Assembly (NCBI RefSeq): GCF_028583425.1
Contig: NC_072796.1
Location: forward strand, 123,911,464-123,975,463
Direction of reading: 5' to 3'
Origin: Eublepharis macularius
Taxonomy: Eukaryota > Chordata > Lepidosauria > Squamata > Eublepharidae
Length of the DNA stretch: 64,000 nt
A program made the position numbers and the translations under genes. This document shows positions 9,181 to 21,372 of the stretch, one piece after another. Numbering within the stretch: position 1 is the first letter of the stretch; each line of letters starts with the position of its first letter. The notes under the pieces were generated by a model. The model ran no database searches and was not told the origin of the DNA. It saw only the letters and a list, made by a program, of their open reading frames with translations.

Positions 9181-11265
9181 CTTTATTAGAGCAGCGAATG
9201 GGTTTTGCTTCCAGAAGCATGGAAAGAACGGAAAAAGAAGACGGGTGCTGGCTGTCTCCACTTGGCTCTGTGCTGGGCTAGTTCCTCTTTTGCAACCTGC
9301 AATAAAATGATAGATGTGGGGGTGGAGCAGGTCTGGATAGGCCCTTTGGCCATCTTCCTGACAGGTACTCAGTCGCTCTTTGGAAATAAGTTTGGTGAGA
9401 ACCGACAACCTTTCTTTGTAACTTCGGCCACCTTCAAGGGTTGGGCTTGCTATCCCATGACTGAAACTGAAGTGAGGTAAATATTGACACAGTGATAACA
9501 CTGCGGATTGCAGAATGCTCTGGCAGTCTCTGTGTTTAAGATAAGCCGGGGAGCAGAAATGGACAGGATAAGGCCTGTTGTCTGTTTCTAGTGGGAAAAC
9601 TGCTCGCTCAGGGTTTTCTTCGTAAAATCTGGATGGGCTGCTAAATATGACAGCGACGTTATGTACACCGTGAGAAGCGGAGCTGGCTTTTGGCTGGGAA
9701 GACCAGATGCAGCTAGGGACTTCTCTCTCGTCTTTGCTGTTGTCTGGATTCTTAGCAGACTCTTTCCTAAAATCTGAGGTGGCTTTTCTTATTATCAATT
9801 ACAGTCTGAGGGGCTGCATGGATCACAGGGGGAGATCCCACCCCAGAATATCCCTTTGAGGATTCTGCAAGCTCTCATGGGCTTGATTTGTCTTTCTCTG
9901 CCCCCCTTTGTTTCCTTCAGCAGAGAGCCAAATTGTACACTGCTGTGTATACCTTTCAGTGCATGGAGCTCGCACTTTTGTGTATGGAGCTCCCCTTTGT
10001 TCTTTTAAATAGCCAGCATTACGGGGCTGTGACTAAATCTGAGACTGTGGCGTGGGAGGAGTGGGATTTAAGCCCCCCTCCTACACACCTTTCCAAATGG
10101 CAAGGTTTTGTTATGGATAGAGATAAAGTGTCTTTGTGACTGTATGGGCTCTAATCAATTAGTACCATACCTAGCCTGCTGTTGCTGTTACCCGTTTCCC
10201 CCCACCCACCCACCCGAGCTGAATTCTAGCAAACAAAACAATTATATTCGGATTTAATATGGTGAGGGAGCTTCCCAAACAGTTCCACTGCTCTGCAGAT
10301 GTTATTTCTGTCTTTTCCCCTGAACTTCCAAAGCTTTGTTAAGCTTGCAGTGTGAACACTGTTGACCCCTAAGACGTTCATACTGAGAAGCTGATAGAAG
10401 TCAGCAAAAAGAACAGCCATGTTAGCCCACGCTTCCCCCCGCCCCGTTCATGCTCATACACCTATTGGACCAGAAGTGCAATTCAGACGTGGCATTTGTC
10501 AGCAAATAGTTATACCCCTTTTCTGCTTTCGTTTTTTGGAAGAGAGGATAAGACTAATCTCTAGTAGAAAGGTGCTGAGTGTGCATCTAGAGTAAGGAGG
10601 AATGCACAGCAGATGAGAGCGTGAAGAGTTGTTCTTGCCCAGAGAGAGACCGCAGCTGCACCCATTCATGCGGTGGCCAGGCAGCCTTGCTCTCGGCTGC
10701 CAGCACGCAACAGAGCCAGGCTTGTGTGTTTCTTCAGCTTGTAAATTCCAGCCTGGGCTGCAGCCCAATGACGGCTGCAGTGCCCTGCCAGACAGCGCAG
10801 CTGCGACCTTTTACCCTTTTGCAGGCGTTCGCTGGCTACTGAAATAGACATCCGTTCTCACCTAAATAACAGGGATGAGAATGCCAACACTGGAACGGTT
10901 CAGAAAGGTCCTTTTTCAAATCTAGAAATGAATAATGTTGGAAACCGCCACCACCACCCCTTGAATCTCCTGGTGCCTTCCTTGTGGGTTTTCTCCCAGT
11001 AATTAGATTGCTGTGCTGTTAATTGGTGGCGAGCAGCAATTCTTCAGGTGCAGCCTCTCTTACTATACACTTTACACCTGTTTCATTCCGGCATTCTCTG
11101 CGGTAATATGAAGCTGGCAACTGTACTTTGAGTTGTCACTTGAACGTTCAACCCTTTGAGATCAATTTGAGGGCTGTTTTATAAAACTCACAAAGCCTGA
11201 ACAGGGAGGCACGTACCCCAACATACCAGATGTGCCTTTTGGACTCTTAACCTATTGCTTAGGAA
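9181..11265. other. DEPTOR last intron, middle part; nothing recognised
   Basis: No exon with DEPTOR phase, no RNA gene and no clear transposon were found. A - strand open frame of 243 codons (9067-9798) overlaps the neighbouring repeat and resembles nothing known. Short C-rich tracts lie at 10198-10214 and 10434-10444. Confidence 0.5.
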
Positions 11266-11466
11266 CAGGGCTTTTTTTCAGCAGGAACGCGGTGGAACGG
11301 AGTTCTGGAACTTCTTGAAAATGGTCACATGGCTGGTGGCCCCGCCCCCTGATCTCCAGACAGAGGGGAGTTTAGATTGCGCAATCTAAACTCCCCTCTG
11401 TCTGGAGATCAGGGGGCGGGGCCACCAGCCATGTGACCATTTTCTCCGAGGGCAACCTAAGCCCTG
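11266..11466. mobile_element. hAT-type MITE with palindromic body, copy 1
   Basis: The element starts CAGGGCTTTTTTTCAGCAGG and ends AGCCCTG. The body is an almost perfect palindrome: atggtcacatggctggtggc, ctgatctccagacagagggg and gagtttagattgcgcaatct are followed by their complements. It is flanked by 8-bp duplications CTTAGGAA (11258-11265) and CTTAGGAG (11467-11474), as hAT transposases make. Compared with the copy at 44845 it lacks the right-hand ...cacctcttttcccag segment. Confidence 0.75.
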
Positions 11467-11474
11467 CTTAGGAG

Positions 11475-11660
11475 TATAGCTCAGGCGAACCTGATCTTTT
11501 CAGATTAAGCAGGGTTGGCCCCAGTTAGTACTTGGATGGGAGACCACCAGGATGGCACTGCAGAGGCAGGCAATGGCAAACCACCTCCGAATATCTCTTG
11601 CCCTGAAGAACCGTGATGGGGTCCCATAAGTAAGCTGCAACTTGACAGCAAAAAAAAAAT
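11475..11660 (+). mobile_element. 5S-rRNA-derived SINE (5S-Sauria type)
   Basis: The head resembles 5S rRNA: cctgatcttttcagattaag, agcagggttggccccagtta and gtacttggatgggagaccac, which correspond to the internal RNA polymerase III control region. The body gcaggcaatggcaaaccacctcc is followed by a Bov-B-like tail (gtcccataagtaagctgcaacttgacag) and an A-rich end. It directly abuts the hAT element on its left. Confidence 0.8.
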
Positions 11661-11744
11661 CGCTAATGCACAGTAGTAAGCAGAAATGATTTAAAAACGT
11701 TTATTGTATGTTGTGACTGTGTCACAGGTGTAGACAACAAACGC

Positions 11745-11880
11745 ACACATGAAGCTGCCTTATACTGAATCAAACCATCAGTCCATTAAGGTCAGCGTTG
11801 TCTACTCTACTCGAACTGGGGATTGAACCCAGGACCTTCTGTATGCCAAGCAGGTGCTCTACCACTGAGCCATGGCCCAA
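11745..11880 (-). mobile_element. tRNA-derived SINE fragment, minus orientation
   Basis: On the - strand it reads GGCCATGGCTCAGTGGTAGA (A-box region) and later GGTCCTGGGTTCAATCCCCA (B-box), a tRNA-like polymerase III promoter. On the + strand this is preceded by gaagctgccttatactgaatc, a well-known reptilian SINE segment. It is a SINE head rather than a tRNA gene because cloverleaf pairing is not maintained past the B-box. Confidence 0.65.
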
Positions 11881-14800
11881 GGCATGTCTCTTGTGGGAGA
11901 ACACCCTCAGATCAGTCAAGATTATGAAAGTGCACATCAGGTTAGCTTAGGTACGCATCAAGATCAGGCAGATACGCTGCTCAAGCAACCCATTTGACCG
12001 ACCACCCCATCCTAAATTCATTTATAAGAAGCTTCCTTCCAAGTAATAGAATAAGTCTCACTGGGCTTGCATTTCCCGTCTGATAAACTCTGTCATGGCA
12101 TCCTATCACTGCGCCATATAGAAATTAACCAACCCCAACTGCTTAAATAGGAGATGAAACCTACATTAAAATAATGCTCTCTGACCGGAAAATAATCCCA
12201 GATGTGGGAGACCCTGTTGTGATTACTTCCCCCCAAAGGGGAAGTAAGCTACTTGTGGCGTGAAGTTCTTCTTTTTGTCCATCCTGAATCTATTGGTCAT
12301 CAATTTCAGAGGGAGGAAGAATTCTCTTTCTCGGTCCCTGCCTTCTCCACCTCATGTGTAATTTTTAAAATCTCCATCATGACCATGGCTGAAGAGAGAA
12401 CCCACTGTTCAGTTTAAATTTTGGCTTATCTCTTTGCCAGTACAAAACTACTACAGTGGAGGGGGAGAGGCAGAAAGCCTCTCTGGCTGTGCCCGCAGCC
12501 ACATGCACAACATTTGTGGGGTCCCAACTGTTGTCTGGCCATCAGCCGTACAAGTGATCTAAGTTCAACAGCTGGAACTTCATGGCGATATTTTAGCTCT
12601 AAATGCAGCTTTCATACGTACAAAGAGGCTTTTCTCTCTCTCTTTCCCTAAGCAGTTGTTGGTGGTTTTATCTGAACAAAGATAGAATCACCAGATATCA
12701 GAAGTAACAACATCAGGAATGTTTGTCATTCCATAAATGTAGTTGTTTTTCTCGCCCATGCAAATTGAACCCCAGCGTCTAGTAAACATTTTCTATGAAG
12801 TCTCTAATATGACGCTAGGCAGGCTTTTAGCTTGTAAAGATTGAAAGAGAACATTAACTCTCTGGGGATGTAATGTTTATGTGAGAGCTGGATCTTTGCT
12901 TACACCCACACCGCCCACTCTTTAGCCAATTACGCATTAGCTAGAAAACATTTATAGAGTTCAATGCACAATGAACACTGCAGTCATAAGCAGAAGTTAA
13001 GTTAACTTCTAAGTTAATTGACTCAAATAGGTTTAGGGTGTATCTCTACTCAGGATTGTCGTTTGAATGTGGTTGTGCGGAAAAGGAACTCATCCTCTAG
13101 TTGGATGTTAGATAAAAGACATTGCTGGTGCAAGATGACCCCCTTTCTGTTGACTGGTTCGCTCTTAATAGGTGGTAAAGAAATAAGAAACTGACTGCAA
13201 ACTAATTATGTTGGACCATTGCCCTATCGCAAGAGATCACGGGGCCTAGCAACATGTTACAAGGTCCTGGGGTTGTGTTCGTGTCCACTATAAGGACTTT
13301 CCATGAGATATGCATTGCGAGTTCCCCATGTGGAACTCAGTTCTCAGCTGTGGGCACCTGATTTGGATCAGAACCATGATGTGTTTGGACATGGGAGCTT
13401 AAGCACACACTCAGCACATTTTCCCAACCTGAAATATCTTGGCACATTGCTACTATTTGCCCCTTTGAGGAAATCTATGTTGCAGTCCTTTAGTACACGT
13501 GGAGCCCCCAAGGTGGCAAATAGCACCCGCTGGCACTGCTTCTGGTGGTGTGAGGGGAAAGCTTAATTCCTTCGCCCTGTGTACTCTAGTCTCAGTCCAA
13601 ATGGGTCCCCTACGCATGTGGGAATTTTGTTTTCAGCAAGGAAATTGCAATGCACATCTGATTGGAAGTCTCCGGGGTTGGCCCAAGGACTTTGTAACAT
13701 GTAGTTACTATAAGAAGTGAAGGACTTCATGCTGTCCTTCATCTTTGATTTCAGAGGAGGACTATGAGAGAGTCAGAGAGAAAGAGAGGTCAAGGGTCTG
13801 TCCATTGTTCCTTTCTACTATCCTGGAGCGACCCCTTTGAAGCTTAGATTGTTTTCTCAAGAACTCTTTCATGCACTGCATGTTCCTCTCTTTGTCCTTC
13901 TTCTCCATCTTGCCATTATACCATCCTGAATTTCTTGGCATCCTAGACCAGATAGACAGAACAGAACGCTATTTCTACTCGTTCCTATCCTCAACTGAGT
14001 AGCTGTAATAAAAGGACTCGTATTTCTTTTCTAAAGCTTAAACCAAACTCCCATGTGTGAGTTTCTTCCTCTCCACGCATGTATTCTGCAACTCAGGCAC
14101 ACACGCATGCTTTGCTGCATGTACTGTGTTACCCTGCTAACAGTTAGGCCCTCAGATAACATATTGCTCAGGCATATACAGTGAAAGATCACCGGTAGCT
14201 TAATAAAGTAAACGGACAGCCTTTGTTGACTTTGATCTCCTTTCATTGGCCTGCATGATAATACTACAAACAAGGAAGGAATGTTCAGAACTGGATTTTT
14301 GGATTCATGCTACATCTTTTGAAGATCTCCAGTCCCAGTAGTAGGCCAGCTTCTCTTCTGTTCTAAGGACAGATAAATTGGTCCAGTTCAGGATTGACTT
14401 TAAAGAGAAGGGCAACTGAACAGTGGATGCTTGTCAAAGCTTCTGTCAGGATTGCATCAGCTAACATTGATAGGGTAACAAAGGAAGGCAGGGCTTGTGT
14501 GGACTGAGAGTGGAAATACACAATGTGAATTACCTGGGGATGCTCAAGTGCAGGATTTTATATCCGTCCTCAATTCACGTGCAAGCTGTTCTTGCTTGGT
14601 GCACATGAATGCTGCTTTCATGGGAGCTCCCTTTGTGTGACGGCATCTGCAAGTGAGTCTGGAGGGCAGAGCACCAGGAGGACAAGTACCGTAGGCTCCT
14701 TTGACTTGCCAATCTGCATTTCTTTAAAGGTGCGAGAAAGTGTCAAGATCTGCATTTCAAGAATGGATGTGGGAGGTGGGGGAAATTGGGATACTTATAG

Positions 14801-15120
14801 CAGTTGGGGAGCAATTGGTATCAAACATGTGAATGTATTCACGTGGCGCAAATTAAAGTGACTGTGCGAGCAAGTGCATGGGAAGTTGGAGGGGGGACCA
14901 CATGAAATGAGGTTCACTTGAGCGTCCCCAGGTACTTGGTAACATGTATTTACACCCTCAGTAATAAGAAGAGCTTTACCTGCCCAAGGTCTCTCTTCCT
15001 CTCAGACATTAATGGTACATTACTGGGACCTTGTCCTCCTTTGCCCTCCCAAATTTTTATCTATTGCAATACAAGTAATAATAAATAAGCCACTTGCACA
15101 CTATACCAAAAATATATAAT
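11881..15120. other. DEPTOR last intron; nothing recognised over 3.2 kb
   Basis: The sequence is AT-rich and mostly unique. A portion at about 13330-13500 (gcacctgatttggatcagaa, gggagcttaagcacacactc) resembles short segments at 22080 and 31620, so a degraded interspersed repeat is likely there. No exon, RNA gene or long structured repeat was seen. Confidence 0.45.
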
Positions 15121-15360
15121 GAGAGCCAGTGGGGTGTGATGGTAACATTGTCAGGCTAGGATAGAGTCCTGGACTCCCAGGTTCCAATCCCCACTCTGCC
15201 CTGGAAGCCTGCAGGGTGACTTTGGGCCACTCACGTCCTCTCAGCTGAACCTAAGCTACAGGAGAAAGGAAGCGTGTTAATGTTGTAAGCCATTTGGAGG
15301 AGGGGGGTGTCCCTCTCCATGAAGGAAAGAGGAATATAAATGAAGTAAATAAATAAAAAA
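15121..15360 (+). mobile_element. tRNA-derived SINE (GAGAGCCAGTGTGGTG family)
   Basis: It starts gagagccagtggggtgtgat (A-box region), carries the B-box-like CAGGTTCCAATCCCCACTCT, then gggtgactttgggccactcac, and ends with a aagccatttgga...ggaatataaatgaagtaaat tail and (aaat)n. The promoter order and tail mark a polymerase III SINE in sense orientation with DEPTOR. Confidence 0.75.
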
Positions 15361-16765
15361 ACAGTGGCTGGAGCTGGTTGCCAGATTGCAACCTGGAGGT
15401 GTTGCCTTTCCATTTAGAAGTTACAGGGCTGCGGGAGACGATGCAATCAGGGCTTCTTCCGATCCCTCCTCTAGCCGCCGTGACAAGCAGGATTCTGATT
15501 CTGCCCTAGCTTGGATAGAGGAGGGGAGGAAATCGTGGGGGACCAATGGAGGGGCAGGACAGGAGATGCTGCAGCCTCTTAACTGAATGGGAAAACCTCT
15601 CTTGATTGCAGCTTAGCAGCTATAGGGCATGGAATGGGAAAGAATTCAATAACATGCCTTTGTATAGGCAGTGGGAACTTGTTGTTGGGTGAGATTAAAA
15701 AGGAAGTAAAGTAGCGGAGTTTGATATTAGCGCATTGGAAATAAGTAGACAGACTTCTGTGGTTTTAGCGCTATAAAAATACTTCCCTACATAACAAGGG
15801 AAAAGGGCACATTTGGTAAGAAAATAAAGAATATCTAACTAACTAGCAACATCTTGATGGCTAGACTAGGAGCTTAGAGATAGAAACTTAGAGACACACT
15901 GAGTTAGACTGAACAAAGAGCAATAAAACCTTAGTATATGTTGCCAGCTAATTGCCCCCAATAAACTGGCCCATCCAATAGACAATCGTAGATTCCTTCC
16001 TTAAGACTAAAGACTCCTTTCTATGGCAGGAACTTTTACTCGAGGCCTAAGTGGTCCTATGCTAACTTGCTGTCCGACTAAACAAACAGAATAACAATTT
16101 AACTCTTTCACGACTGAACGTAGGACACTTGCAAAAATCCCAACAGAACTGCTGTCCAAGCAGCAGCTTGGAAGGCAAATTTCATTCCAAGAACACCATC
16201 ACAGCAAGCAGTTCCATCAGAGGTTTGTTCTGCAAAACTGTAAAGGAATTGTGTGTGCCGCCTCCCCCCCCCCCCCCCACACACACTACAATAAAAATCT
16301 GAATGTCTTTCTTGGTTAGTTTGCACTGACGATGGTGATTGTTTGGCATTAGTTAAGACTTGCCCCAAAGCTCTATAAAATTAAGAAGTGCTTTGGGACG
16401 GTTCCAGTTAAATGGCGCAATCCTTCCTTTATCCTTGCCAAGCGCTGCCAAAGCCTTGGTCTTTTTAAAATTGTTTTACTGTCATCATCATAAACAGTCT
16501 CTTGAGTTTAGCACATTGTGCTTGTTAAATTCAAAGAATCCTTGTTTGAAGACTGCATTTTTTAAAAAAGAGAACGTACTCCTGTGCTAGCAGTTAACTC
16601 TAAACCTGCAAACAAACTTGGGATTTTGCCACTGAAACGGCAGTTTGTCGACTTGGATTTGTCCTGTGGTGGAGGTGGGGTCTCAAGTATCGATTCCTGA
16701 CCTTAGGACAGGGTTTTGTGCCCTCCTAACTAGTCTGATTCCTTGCCGCTCTCTCTCCTCTTTAG
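15361..16765. other. 3' end of the last DEPTOR intron
   Basis: No transposon was recognised. A run of C residues followed by (AC)n lies at about 16264-16288. The intron closes with a strong pyrimidine tract, CGCTCTCTCTCCTCTTTAG, at 16747-16765. Confidence 0.6.
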
Positions 16766-16894
16766 GTCTGCCAATTTGTGGTTTCAGTGAATGGGCTCAA
16801 CGTTCTCCATGCAGACTACAGGGCAGTGAGCAATCTCATCCTGACTGGCCCTCGGACCATCGTCATGGAAGTGATGGAGGAAATAGAGCCCTGA
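16766..16894 (+). CDS. DEPTOR: DEPTOR, terminal coding exon (end of PDZ domain and stop)
   Basis: There are 42 codons plus TGA: VCQFVVSVNGLNVLHADYRA, then VSNLILTGPRTIVMEVMEEI and EP. This completes the PDZ fold (last two beta strands and C-terminal helix) and ends at the length expected for DEPTOR, whose mammalian form also stops one or two residues after MEVMEE. The acceptor is CCTCTTTAG at phase 0, matching the phase-0 donor at 7177. The last intron is 9.6 kb. The gene continues into a long 3' UTR. With the three upstream exons, about 145 residues of this roughly 410-residue protein are in the window. Confidence 0.96.
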   Translation, partial: VCQFVVSVNGLNVLHADYRAVSNLILTGPRTIVMEVMEEIEP

Positions 16895-18216
16895 GAAGGG
16901 CGTTTCATCTTCTCATCTTGCCCCGGATTTGGACACTGTACAGACAACATCGATGTTATACAAGGGGATAAGTTCGTGCCTTTTCCTAAGTCAATTGATT
17001 TGCTTCTTGGTTCTTTCCTCCCTTCTTAACAGCAATAGCTGCTTTGGCGAACATGCTAAAGATGCATTCGTGGCTTGTGCAAATTGAAAAGATGAGATGC
17101 CAAAACTGACTTGTGCCGTCCTTGCTGCTCAGTGGTTGAGCGGCACATTGTGGACATACCCAGTTCAGGTGTTTTGCACCACCGAGGAATGTGATTTCCA
17201 GTGCAAGTATCTGCATCATGTCAGGAACCATGTCTCGGCGGGGTTCTGCCATGCCGTCTCGCCTCTTGTTTAACTCATACTTTTAATCCCGTTGTTAAAA
17301 GACAGAGACTCAGAGGCACAACCGGGCAGCTTATGTTTTGAGAACCTGCAGCTCTCCAACCCAAACTTACAAATGTTTATACTTTTATTTTAAAAGGACA
17401 GCTTGTGTATAATCTGCACTAAGTCTAAATTATGAGCCAAGAAAAGGTCTGCAGCTTGAACCTGTTGTAGGGACTAAGCAACAGTACATCTAATGGTGCT
17501 AGTTTTGCACAAGTGGTTCTGCTGACCCCTTAGAGAGACCAGAAGCTTTGCAGAGTACTCAAGTCAAACCACCATCTTCTGGAGTTACTACTAGATCTTG
17601 TTCTATTTTCTAAGTTCTCACCGGGTATTGACTGCATATTTCCAGATTGTATGAAGTCCATATGGACTAGAGATGAGCCCTCAAAACTAGTGAATTCTTC
17701 ACAAAATCATACTTGCAACTGAGGAAAGTGTGGACCCCCAAGTGACCTGACTGCAAGGATTATACTTTGGGAACAGATTGAGGTCCTGTGATCCTCTGCA
17801 GTCTTCTCTCTCAATATTGGTTTCTTGTTACGCTTCCGGGGACATATACAAAAGGCAGCAGCCGCCCCAAAACAGACCTTTGCTTTTGGGATGGTTTAGA
17901 CCTCTTGTGCCTAAGCCTACTGCATAGATTTTGAACCTGGAGGCGAGCGAATGTTGTGCCCCCTGTGCTAGGCTTGTGCATTTTGTTACAATCTCAGCAG
18001 CCTTTTTAAAGGACAAGCAAAAGACAAAATGACTATGCCATTCTATAAGATACTTTAACTGTTTCAAAGATTTAAAAATATATATTTTGCAGACATCTGA
18101 GGAAACATCAGTCGGGGAAAACTGAAGCAGTTATTTCATGCTACTCTAAGCGTACACAGCAGGGTGACCCAGAGGCATTCATTTCCTACCAAAAAGTCCC
18201 TCTTTTGATCTGTTAC

Positions 18217-18222
18217 AATAAA
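18217..18222 (+). terminator. DEPTOR: Candidate proximal poly(A) signal AATAAA
   Basis: AATAAA lies in tgttacaataaatcctggttgtc, 1.3 kb after the stop codon, followed by a GT-containing stretch (tggttgtc). It would give a short 3' UTR free of retroelements. Confidence 0.45.
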
Positions 18223-19084
18223 TCCTGGTTGTCACACCTTACCATGCAAGGGATTTAGGGCATCTACAATAACCCTTTTGGATTTTGTACAGGATGCACT
18301 TAACAATGTTGCTGCCTTGACACTGTTGCGCTCTGCCCGCCACCCTTTAATCTGTTGCAAAAAAGCCCTTTGCATAGCTCATTTGAGTCCCAGCTGGAAT
18401 AGGCCAGAGTGCCTCTGCTCAGCTGACTGGATGTCAGGGGTGGAGCAAGGCAGGACTTAACAGTTTGGAGCTGCCTTTGGTACAGTCCTCCCATAGAAAT
18501 ATATAATTTCAGAGGTGTGTGAGGGGATCACTTGTCTGATAAGGAATCCATGGAAATGCTCATCCCAGGAAAATTTATCATATCCATGCCTGTGTAAAAC
18601 TAACTTTGCTGAGGCCGATGCGGGCGTTCTGAAATGCAGTATTTACTCATATGCTGTACTAAGGTTTCCCCCCCAGGTATGTTAAATTCACCTACAAGTT
18701 ATAGTTATGTCCAATCCTAAAAAAACCTGTGTGTGTGTGTGTAACATTTGGGGAGGGGTCTTCTTACATTTAGGGTCATCTCTCCCTTTCAAGTAAATCT
18801 GGTACACAGTACCCCCATACACCTCCTGAGATGTTACGATCCTATGCAGGAATGTTTGAGAAAGCTCCCTGTTTTGGGGCAAGAGGATGGATTTTCTTTT
18901 TCCATCGGCACTGGGCCTTCCACGTCATTACCAGACGCTTTTTACGCTGCTTCAGAAAAGCTGAAGACGAGAAAGAGAAAATAAAGGGCTTGGAATACAG
19001 TAACGGCAAGTTCTTAGAGCCAACAGTGAACGCTTCAGCCACCGACTTCAGCGGACTTAGAAGGGGGTAACTCTGCTTAGGACT

Positions 19085-19285
19085 GCACTATAAGTTGATG
19101 AAGAGGGCCGTTGGTCACTGGTTGAATGCATGCAGAAGGTTCCAGGTTTGATCCCTAACACCCCCCAGTCAATAAGGTTATGAGGAAGCATGGCTGCAGA
19201 AAAGGATCTCTGTTTGACAGCTTGGAGAGCCACACAATACCAGGCTAGATGGAGAACGTGCTGACTCAGTTATCAGGCCATTTCA
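19085..19285 (+). mobile_element. Degraded tRNA-derived SINE fragment
   Basis: It contains catgcagaaggttccaggtt, tgatccctaacaccccccag, a B-box-like segment, and then gacagcttggagagccacac and accaggctagatggagaacg. It matches the sense form of the family seen reversed at 11745-11880. It lies inside the presumed DEPTOR 3' UTR. Confidence 0.5.
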
Positions 19286-19393
19286 TACATTCAGTAAATA
19301 AAAAGGACCAGCTTGGAGACCGCTGGGAGCCCCATGTACGCTGCCCCGTGCTTTGTAATGGAAAAGCAAGATCTACAATAGATTTAACACTTG

Positions 19394-19462
19394 GCAATGA
19401 GGTCTTTCATTCATAGGGTCGCCGTAGGTCGGAGACGACGGCACATGACACACACAATGAGC
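19394..19462 (+). mobile_element. Bov-B/Sauria SINE 3' tail
   Basis: It reads aggtctttcattcatagggt, cgccgtaggtcggagacgac and ggcacatgacacacac, the same terminal sequence as the Bov-B copy ending at 36050. Confidence 0.65.
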
Positions 19463-20853
19463 ATAAAAGGAATGCTTGAGGAGCGTTTCACTCCTGTGAT
19501 CCAGTAGATGAAATGTTGTGCCAGGACTGAACGAGTTTCAGTAACTTGTCCAGTGATCAGGCTTTCTGGATGGCCTCGAGCCAATCACTGTCTCTCACTC
19601 TAACCTAGCTCAGAGGTGAGAAGATAAAATGTACCCGTCCTGAACCCTCTGGGGGGAAAGGCCAGCTGCAGCCGTGAACATGGCCCTTCCTCAACGCCCC
19701 ATTTGAAAAATGGGGATAATACCTCCCTACCTCCCTGGACCATCGAAATAATTGCCAATGCTCTTAGTACCTGCGCAATAATTTTAAGCGTGCACCTGTA
19801 GATTTAAGCAGCTTTTGCACTGCAGCTCCTACCTCCTTCAAACAAGTTCTCTGGCGTAAAGTTTCAACAGTCCTGATTTTAAAAAGGACGGAAAGTGTTT
19901 ATGAAAGGCATGGATATAAAACTGCAGTGTTCAATAAAATTGGATAATAAGTAGCCCAAAGAAGGGCGTTCATCAGAATTAGTGAAGGTAGTTTTCAGTA
20001 TGGGGGGGGGGGGGATGGATTTGCCAAACCTCTGATAAGCAGCATTTCAAAACACTAAAATAAGCTGCAGACTTGCTGCACAAAATGTGTATCTGACATT
20101 TTTTGAATGCGTATGTGCTTTAACGAGAACAGCTTTCACCTTTTTTTGTAGGATTTCATCTGAATAACTCTGTTGAAAAATGTTAAAACACTTGGGTGTC
20201 AGAACTAAAAACTGGCCAATAGGGTTCCCCCACTCAAAATTCGAGGGTGATTTAAAAGGATTGTATGAGTACACTGCATCGGGTGAACTGGTATTGTAGG
20301 CTGTTGTTTTTTACCCTTCCAAAAACCTACCAGACCTGCTTTGGCAATGATGGGACAAAAGAAATTTGTTTGTGGATAGAATGTCAGAGGGAAGCCTCTA
20401 TCAAACCATGTACAGTTCTCATAAAGACTATTATGTGTCGCTGATCTAAATTCAAATTCTCAGAGCATGAAGCAGCGAGAGTCAATCATCAAAATCGCCC
20501 TAGCTTTGGGGGGAAGAATACAAACAGGTTGATATGTGCCTCGGCATTTTAAAAAGCAAAATTCAAACCTTTTGCCGTCTGTGTTCAACCCCTGATTTGT
20601 GATTGAAATGTATATGCGTCTGAAATATTCACATTTGGATTGGATAATATAGAATTACGGGCAAATATGGCAGTATTTGAATGCAAAGAAATACTTGCTT
20701 CAGCATTGTTGTTAAGCTACTTGTCACTCCTGTGATGATAAATGTGCCATAAATCTGTTGAATGTACATGTGCCTATCTGGTTTCCACTACATTGTGTAA
20801 TCAGAAGTATTCTGGTACTGTTCAATTTATACGTGTTGCTAAGAATTTTTTAA

Positions 20854-20859
20854 AATAAA
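20854..20859 (+). terminator. DEPTOR: Candidate distal poly(A) signal AATAAA for DEPTOR
   Basis: AATAAA lies in ttttttaaaataaacttttaaaaaag. The preceding 150 bases (gccataaatctgttgaatgt, cactacattgtgtaatcaga) look like conserved 3' UTR end sequence. I judge this the more likely main end, but only by its appearance. Confidence 0.5.
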
Positions 20860-21136
20860 CTTTTAAAAAAGTTTTTAAAAGAGAAGCATCCGATATGAAA
20901 TATGAAATATAACCTTCTCTGTCTTTAAACACACAGAAAGTGTAGGCCCTAGACAGCAGATGAAATTGCACACTGCTAAGTAGCTTGGATAAGTACTGAG
21001 AAAACAGGAGACTCAGTATCGACCTTGGACTCTGCTGTTTTCCACACTGGATAGAAGGGGTGGTTGAAGAACCTTTTCCCTACCCCAGGTAGGGAAGTCC
21101 CAGGCAGTACTTGTGTTAGGCTGAGCTGCCTAACAA

Positions 21137-21372
21137 GAAATGGAACTTTATTTACTTGTTTACTTAATTTATACCCTATGTTTCTCCCTATGGGGGACTC
21201 AAAGAGGCTTATATTGTTCTCCATTTTTATCACAACAACCCTGTGTGGTAGGTTAGGCTGGGAGTATATGACTGGCCCAAGGTCACCTAGCAAACTTGGC
21301 ACAGCAGGGATTTGAACTTGAGTCTCCCAGATCATAGTCCAAAACTCCAACCACTACTCCACACTGTCTCTT
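21137..21372 (-). mobile_element. tRNA-derived SINE, minus orientation
   Basis: On the + strand it shows the reversed form: tttatttacttgtttactta, acaacaaccctgtgtggtag, gactggcccaaggtcaccta, gggatttgaacttgagtctc (reversed B-box) and ccaaccactactccacactg (reversed A-box). It is the same family as 15121-15360, read backwards. Confidence 0.7.

Larger units (their letters stand above)
16895..20875 (+). other. DEPTOR: DEPTOR 3' untranslated region (extent inferred)
   Basis: The stretch follows the DEPTOR stop. It has two good poly(A) signals (18217 and 20854). Its distal part is AT-rich and UTR-like, with ATTTA-type and TGTAAT motifs. The middle contains a (TG)n run near 18731, a tRNA-SINE fragment (19085-19285) and a Bov-B tail (19394-19462), so a full-length long isoform would carry retroelement sequence. 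Which signal is used cannot be read from sequence alone. Confidence 0.55.

Noticed and set aside
9067-9798. 243-codon open frame on the - strand
   Set aside because: Its C-terminal part is translated from the GGTTGCCAG repeat, and the rest matches no family and has no sensible start or promoter.
11800-11880. A tRNA gene on the - strand
   Set aside because: A- and B-box-like sequences are present but the acceptor stem and anticodon arm do not pair, and the flank is a known SINE body.
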